Shown piece by piece: positions 60,093 to 64,000 of a stretch of DNA of 64,000 nucleotides. Every line of letters begins with the position of its first letter. The stretch's first letter is position 1. Source of the stretch: Pontivivens ytuae (GTDB lineage: Bacteria > Pseudomonadota > Alphaproteobacteria > Rhodobacterales > Rhodobacteraceae); contig NZ_CP064942.1 in the NCBI RefSeq assembly GCF_015679265.1, positions 3,266,001 to 3,330,000 of the forward strand. Reading direction: 5' to 3'. The translations under genes were made by a program, and so were the position numbers. Under the pieces are notes generated by a model. That model was not told the DNA's origin. It saw only the letters and a program-made list of their open reading frames with translations, and did not search any database.

Positions 60093-60622
60093 TGCCGCTC
60101 TACACCCTCGCCGACCGCCGTCCGGAGCTGCCGGAGAGCGGTGATTGCTGGGTCGCGCCTGATGCCAACGTGATCGGCGCCGTGCGGCTGGGGGAGGGCG
60201 TCGGCATCTGGTTCGGTTGCACGCTGCGCGGCGACAACGAGCTGATCGACGTGGGCGAGAACACCAACGTTCAGGAGAACGTGGTGATGCACACCGACAT
60301 GGGCTTCCCGCTCACCATCGGGCGGGGCTGCACCATCGGGCACAAGGCGATGCTGCACGGCTGCACGATTGGGGATAACTCGCTGATCGGCATGGGGGCC
60401 ACGGTGCTGAACGGTGCGAAGATCGGGAAGAACTGCCTGATCGGCGCTGGGGCTCTGGTGACCGAGGGCAAGGACATTCCCGACAACTCCCTTGTCATGG
60501 GCACGCCCGGCAAGGTCGTTCGCGAGATCGACGCTGCGGGCGCGAAGATGCTCGAGGCCTCCGCCCTCCACTATGTCGAGAACATGCGACGCTTCCGCGG
60601 GGAGCTGGTGGAGATCGGCTGA
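60092..60622 (+). CDS. Gamma-class carbonic anhydrase family protein
   Basis: 176 residues with left-handed beta-helix hexapeptides throughout. Metal His candidates are in V-M-H-T-D, C-T-I-G-H-K and L-H-G-C. N-Q-type residue pattern N-T-N-V-Q-E-N-V is kept. It resembles YrdA/CaiE-type proteins; whether it hydrates CO2 cannot be told. Overlaps both neighbours by TGATG junctions. Confidence 0.93.
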   Translation: MPLYTLADRRPELPESGDCWVAPDANVIGAVRLGEGVGIWFGCTLRGDNELIDVGENTNVQENVVMHTDMGFPLTIGRGCTIGHKAMLHGCTIGDNSLIGMGATVLNGAKIGKNCLIGAGALVTEGKDIPDNSLVMGTPGKVVREIDAAGAKMLEASALHYVENMRRFRGELVEIG

Positions 60623-61251
60623 TGTGCGGCCGGTTCTCGCGCACCGATACGCCCGAGGATCTGGCCGAGCTCTTCGAGGCGGAGCTGGTCGATGAGGTCA
60701 TGCCCGAGGAGGACGTCCGCCCGACCACCGACATCGCGGTCGTCGTCTCGGAGTACGGGCGACGGTTGCGGGCGATGCGCTGGGGCTTCCTGCCCGACTG
60801 GTACGAGAGCCCGGATAGCGGGCCGCTCCTGATCAATGCGCGCTCCGAGACCATCGCGAAGAAGCCCGCCTTTCGTGCGGCCTGCCGGGCGCGGCGCTGC
60901 CTGATCCCCGCGGACGGGTTCTACGAATGGCAGGCGTTGGGGCGGCGAGGGAAGCGGCCGCACTGGCTGTCTCCGGCGGCGGGCGGTGGTGTCGCCTTCG
61001 CAGGCGTCTGGCAGGACTGGCCCGGGCCCGACGGCGTGATCTCGACCTGCGCCATCGTCACCTGCGCCGCACCGCCGGAGCTGGCGGAGATCCATAGCCG
61101 CCTGCCGGTGGCGATCCTGCCGGAGGATCGGGCGCTGTGGCTCGGCGAGGCGGGGCACGGCGCCGCGCGCCTCATGACCCCGCCGCCCGAGGGCTGGTGG
61201 GCCGTCGAACTGGACCGCGGCCCGCCCGACGACGCGCCGCGGCTGATCTGA
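60622..61251 (+). CDS. SRAP family protein (HMCES/YedK-like)
   Basis: 209 residues. The catalytic Cys is residue 2 (M-C-G-R-F-S) after Met removal. N-A-R-S-E-T, P-A-D-G-F-Y-E-W and the His in I-H-S-R-L-P complete the active site. It forms a protective thiazolidine crosslink with abasic sites in single-stranded DNA. The start overlaps the previous stop, so it is the last gene of the yicC operon. Confidence 0.95.
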   Translation: MCGRFSRTDTPEDLAELFEAELVDEVMPEEDVRPTTDIAVVVSEYGRRLRAMRWGFLPDWYESPDSGPLLINARSETIAKKPAFRAACRARRCLIPADGFYEWQALGRRGKRPHWLSPAAGGGVAFAGVWQDWPGPDGVISTCAIVTCAAPPELAEIHSRLPVAILPEDRALWLGEAGHGAARLMTPPPEGWWAVELDRGPPDDAPRLI

Positions 61252-61254
61252 GCA

Positions 61255-61908
61255 TCAGCCGTCGAGTGCGGCCCTGATCCACGGCGCCGCCTCGTCCCAG
61301 TTCAGCGCCGTTCGCTCAGCCTGCTCGCTCCGGGGCAGGGCGGGTGCCGCGTAGTCGCACCCGATGAGCTGAAGGCGGCGGACCGAGGCCGCATGTTTCG
61401 CCGCACTGTCGATCTGCGCCTTGCTGTCATCGACGAAGACCACGGGGGCCACCGTCCGCTCCGCCAGCGCGGCGAGCACCGGGCCCTTGCCGCCGCTGTT
61501 GCTGACGACCGGATAGGCGAGCCCGTGCCGGGCGAGGTTGCCGACGCGCGCCGCGCGGGCATGGTGCGGCAGGTTGGTGAGGACCACGACCTGCGCCCGC
61601 TCCGCCATCCGCGCCACGGCCTCGGCCGCGCCGGGAATCGCCTCCTGCTGCGGCGTCTCCTCCGCGAAGAAGCGGTCGATGAAGGCGAGCCCTTCCTCCC
61701 GGGTCGCTGTGCGCCCCTCGCCCCGATGCTTCAGCGCGGCGTCGAGGCGGTAGGTCGTGAGGTCGAGCTCCCAGCCGCGGGCGTCGAGAAACACCCGGAA
61801 GTGGCGGAGGAAGTAGACGAGCACCTCGTCGGCATCGAGCACCAGCAGCGGCCGGCCCCTCTCGAGGGAGAGCCGGTCCAGTTGCTCGCGCGTGATCTCA
61901 GGGATCAA
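61255..61908 (-). CDS. HAD family hydrolase
   Basis: 217 residues. Motif I is V-L-D-A-D-E-V-L (Asp-x-Asp), motif II V-V-L-T-N-L, Lys in G-G-K-G-P-V and motif IV V-F-V-D-D-S. A helical cap is inserted after motif I. The stop of the convergent SRAP gene is four bases away. Substrate unknown. Three bases separate it from the DUF3572 gene. Confidence 0.88.
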   Translation of the reverse strand: MIPEITREQLDRLSLERGRPLLVLDADEVLVYFLRHFRVFLDARGWELDLTTYRLDAALKHRGEGRTATREEGLAFIDRFFAEETPQQEAIPGAAEAVARMAERAQVVVLTNLPHHARAARVGNLARHGLAYPVVSNSGGKGPVLAALAERTVAPVVFVDDSKAQIDSAAKHAASVRRLQLIGCDYAAPALPRSEQAERTALNWDEAAPWIRAALDG

Positions 61909-61911
61909 GGC

Positions 61912-62259
61912 TCAGGTCCAGTCGGGCACGTCGCCGCCGGGCAGGAGCTGCCGCGCCCGTTGCGGTGCGTCGTAGGCGTGGCCCGTCGCGTCGCAGAACG
62001 CGATCAGCGTCGCTTCGTCCTGCATCAGGAAATCCACGAGGAAGCCGAGGAACTCCGGCTCCCGCATCCGCTCTCTCAGATCACCGGCCGAAGCACCGGA
62101 CAGGGCGAGGAAGGCGCCCAGCTTCTCGTCGTCGGTCGCCAGCCAGCCGAGCACGTCGATGGCCAGACCTTGTGCAGTATCCGGTGTCAGAATGTTCTCT
62201 CTTTCTACCACGTTGAGGAAATCACAACCTATTGCGGGCATTTCCGGCGACATAAACAT
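61912..62259 (-). CDS. DUF3572 family protein
   Basis: 115 residues in the longest form. The DUF3572 core begins near L-T-P-D-T-A-Q-G-L-A-I-D-V-L-G-W-L and includes P-E-F-L-G-F-L-V-D-F-L-M-Q-D-E and P-G-G-D-V-P-D-W. A GTG at 62211 is an alternative start that would give the usual family length (~99 residues); no strong ribosome site decides between them. The family is almost confined to alphaproteobacteria and commonly sits beside pleD, as here. Confidence 0.87.
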   Translation of the reverse strand: MFMSPEMPAIGCDFLNVVERENILTPDTAQGLAIDVLGWLATDDEKLGAFLALSGASAGDLRERMREPEFLGFLVDFLMQDEATLIAFCDATGHAYDAPQRARQLLPGGDVPDWT

Positions 62260-62326
62260 CTTTAAACCCTATCGTCCGGGGTCGTGGTGTACTAGGCACG
62301 CCGGAACGCGGAGTAAAGGAAGCGAA

Positions 62327-63715
62327 ATGTCGGGACGCATCCTCGTGATCGATGATGTCGCGACCAACCGCGACCTGCTGCGCGCGAAGCTCGGCACGGC
62401 CTATTATGACGTGCTCGTCGCGGAGAACGAGGACGAAGCGCTGGAGCTCGCGCGCCGGCAGCAGCCCTCCATCGTGCTCATCGACGTCATGATGCAGACC
62501 ATCGACGGGTTCGCCGTGTGCAAGACGCTGAAGGCGGATCCCGCAACCGCGCAGATCCCCGTCGTCATGGTCACCGCGATCGACGATCCGGAGGATCGGA
62601 CGCGCGGGCTCGATGCGGGGGCGGACGACTTCCTGGTGAAGCCCATCAGTGACCTCGCGCTCTTTGCCCGCGTGCGCAACCTGATGCGGATGGGCTTCGC
62701 CATCGAGGAACTGCAGCTACGCAGCGAGGCGGCGCAGGAGTTGGGCCTCACCACGAACTTCGCACCGACCGAGCCGACACCGGCGCAGTCGGTCCTGATC
62801 GCCGCGCCGGACGAGGCGACGGGCGCGCGCTGGGGCGAGGCGCTGCACGAGCGGCTGAGCGTTGGGGCGAGTTGGGAGACCGAAAGCCGGGCGATCGAGG
62901 CCGCCATCGCCCAGGACGTGCCAGACGCGATCGTGGTCCACCAGCAGCTCGGCGACGGGCGGGACGGGCTGAAGCTGCTCGCCGACATTGCCCGGGCGAT
63001 GGCCACGCGGCACTGCGCGCTGCTCTTCGTCGTCGATGACGACGACATGCGCACGGCGGCCAAGGCGCTGGATCTGGGGGCGTGGGACTATCTGATGGCG
63101 CCCTACGATCCGTTCGAGCTGGCGGTGCGCATGCGCTCCCAGCTTCGGCGCAAGATCTACTCCGACAAGCTGCGCACGGACGTGCAGGACGGCCTGCGCA
63201 TGGCGACGCGTGACCCGCTGACCGGGCTCTACAACCGCCGCTACGCCCAGCACCAGCTCCGCATCATGATGGAGCGCGCGCGGGAGGAGGCGGCGGATTT
63301 CGCGCTCATGATCCTCGACCTCGACTTCTTCAAGCAGATCAACGACGTCCACGGCCATGATGCGGGGGACGAGGTGCTCGCCCAGATCGCGCGCCGCCTG
63401 CAGGAGAACGTGCGCGGCGTCGACCTCGCCGTGCGTCTGGGGGGGGAGGAGTTCTGCCTCGCGCTGCCCGGCACCTCGCAGGACGATGCGCGGGAGGCGG
63501 CGGAGCGCATCCGCCGCGCGGTCTGTGGGGAGATGTTCCTGATGCGCGACGGCACCCAGATCGAGTGCACCGTGAGCATCGGGATCGCCGTGGCACCGGC
63601 GGGGGAGGGGGATGTGGACAGCCTGCTGCGCTCTGCCGACCGGGCGCTCTACCGGTCGAAGGCGGATGGCCGCGACCGGGTCAGCACCGCGTGGGACAGC
63701 TGCGAAAAGGCATGA
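62327..63715 (+). CDS. pleD: PleD-type response regulator diguanylate cyclase
   Basis: 462 residues from ATG 62327 (AAGGAAG upstream). The first receiver (1-120) has D9/D10, phospho-acceptor D53 in I-V-L-I-D-V-M-M and Lys in F-L-V-K-P. The second receiver (about 155-280) has no Asp at the acceptor place (V-V-H-Q-Q-L-G-D) and is an adaptor. The GGDEF domain holds G-G-E-E-F at about 372-376 and the inhibitory site R-G-V-D five residues before it, so product feedback should work. It makes cyclic di-GMP upon phosphorylation; in Caulobacter PleD acts in the swarmer-to-stalked switch. Confidence 0.96.
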   Translation: MSGRILVIDDVATNRDLLRAKLGTAYYDVLVAENEDEALELARRQQPSIVLIDVMMQTIDGFAVCKTLKADPATAQIPVVMVTAIDDPEDRTRGLDAGADDFLVKPISDLALFARVRNLMRMGFAIEELQLRSEAAQELGLTTNFAPTEPTPAQSVLIAAPDEATGARWGEALHERLSVGASWETESRAIEAAIAQDVPDAIVVHQQLGDGRDGLKLLADIARAMATRHCALLFVVDDDDMRTAAKALDLGAWDYLMAPYDPFELAVRMRSQLRRKIYSDKLRTDVQDGLRMATRDPLTGLYNRRYAQHQLRIMMERAREEAADFALMILDLDFFKQINDVHGHDAGDEVLAQIARRLQENVRGVDLAVRLGGEEFCLALPGTSQDDAREAAERIRRAVCGEMFLMRDGTQIECTVSIGIAVAPAGEGDVDSLLRSADRALYRSKADGRDRVSTAWDSCEKA

Positions 63716-63725
63716 GGCCGGCCGC

Positions 63726-64000
63726 TCAGGGCCGCCCGCCGCCATCTCTGCGCCGCATGGTCGTCTCCCGGAGCTGCTCCAGGATGGCTTCCCGCTCCGC
63801 GACGCTCAGCTTTTCCATCTCGTCGAGCAGGGCGCGTTCCAGCTCCACCCGGATCTCTGCACCCGCGGCCCGGCGCTGCGCGAGGATCGTCTCCAGCGCC
63901 GCGCGGTCCATCGGATCGGCAGTGAAGGCGGCGGCGAAGGCGCGGCCCTGCATCAGGCGCGCGCGCCGCTCCGCCGGGCCGCCGCTGACCACGCCGCGCA
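63726..64000 (-). CDS. Spy/CnrX-like periplasmic protein (heavy-metal sensor type), partial
   Basis: Only the C-terminal ~90 residues are inside the window; the frame is open to the edge. The segment is helical: L-M-Q-G-R-A-F-A-A-A-F-T-A-D-P-M-D-R-A-A-L, then L-A-Q-R-R-A-A-G-A-E-I-R-V-E-L-E-R-A-L and L-S-V-A-E-R-E-A-I-L-E-Q-L. This matches the hairpin helices of the periplasmic heavy-metal sensor/CnrX/ZraP family found next to ECF sigma factors. Signal or membrane anchor would lie beyond the edge. Confidence 0.65.
   Translation of the reverse strand, partial: RGVVSGGPAERRARLMQGRAFAAAFTADPMDRAALETILAQRRAAGAEIRVELERALLDEMEKLSVAEREAILEQLRETTMRRRDGGGRP

Overview
The window looks like chromosomal DNA of an alphaproteobacterium, most likely a member of the Rhodobacterales/Paracoccaceae. 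The base composition is high-GC almost throughout. The gene types fit this group: a PleD-type diguanylate cyclase next to a DUF3572 gene, a class II DAHP synthase, a GlxA/GbdR-type AraC regulator, tandem and single cold-shock proteins, and TctA-TctB fusion transporters. The taxonomic call is inference from gene content; no marker rRNA is present.

Layout. Positions 1-11050 hold the end of an amidohydrolase, a winged-helix regulator, a very large type V autotransporter (minus strand), a TetR regulator with a SnoaL-like partner, a twin-arginine aldo/keto reductase and a divergent AraC regulator. Positions 11051-13105 are a decayed, gene-poor stretch with six copies of an 8-bp tandem repeat. Positions 13106-22582 are a first tripartite tricarboxylate transport (TTT) locus: sensor kinase and response regulator, solute-binding protein, TctA-TctB fusion, PrpF/GalD-type isomerase, 2-hydroxyacid dehydrogenase, AbrB-type membrane protein and a GntR regulator with a clear palindromic operator. 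Positions 22583-24662 are gene-poor, contain a very AT-rich island, and carry a decayed IS5-family transposase that I could recognise only by joining reading frames.

Positions 24663-33648 are the most unusual part. A SARP/BTAD-type activator is followed by nine tightly spaced same-strand genes: two proteins with acidic heads sharing an F-[FY]-G-E-D motif and Arg-rich middles, an Arg-rich small protein, a coiled-coil protein with four zinc-ligand cysteines, two unknown helical proteins, an intact subtilase without signal peptide, a beta-rich unknown and a protein resembling a TIM-barrel glycosidase. I know no described system with this composition and propose it as the candidate novel system.

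Positions 33702-39946 hold a tannase-family esterase, a frameshifted DJ-1/PfpI gene, an NTF2-like exported protein, a MarR regulator, a UbiG-like methyltransferase overlapping a membrane methyltransferase, and a PP2C-type phosphatase. Positions 40073-50239 are a second TTT locus, with TcuA/TcuB-type tricarballylate oxidation proteins, an aldehyde dehydrogenase, a ThDP enzyme and a 6-phosphogluconate-dehydrogenase-like protein divergent from solute-binding protein, TctA-TctB fusion and GntR regulator. The two TTT loci share the same spaced palindrome, TTGTAT-N8-ATACAA, in their control regions, and a hairpin between the solute-binding and membrane genes. From 50570 to the end the content is mostly housekeeping: SDR, cold-shock proteins, tRNA-Pro, GlxA-type regulator, DAHP synthase, SerB, YicC-Gmk-gamma carbonic anhydrase-SRAP operon, HAD phosphatase, DUF3572, PleD and the start of a Spy/CnrX-like protein.
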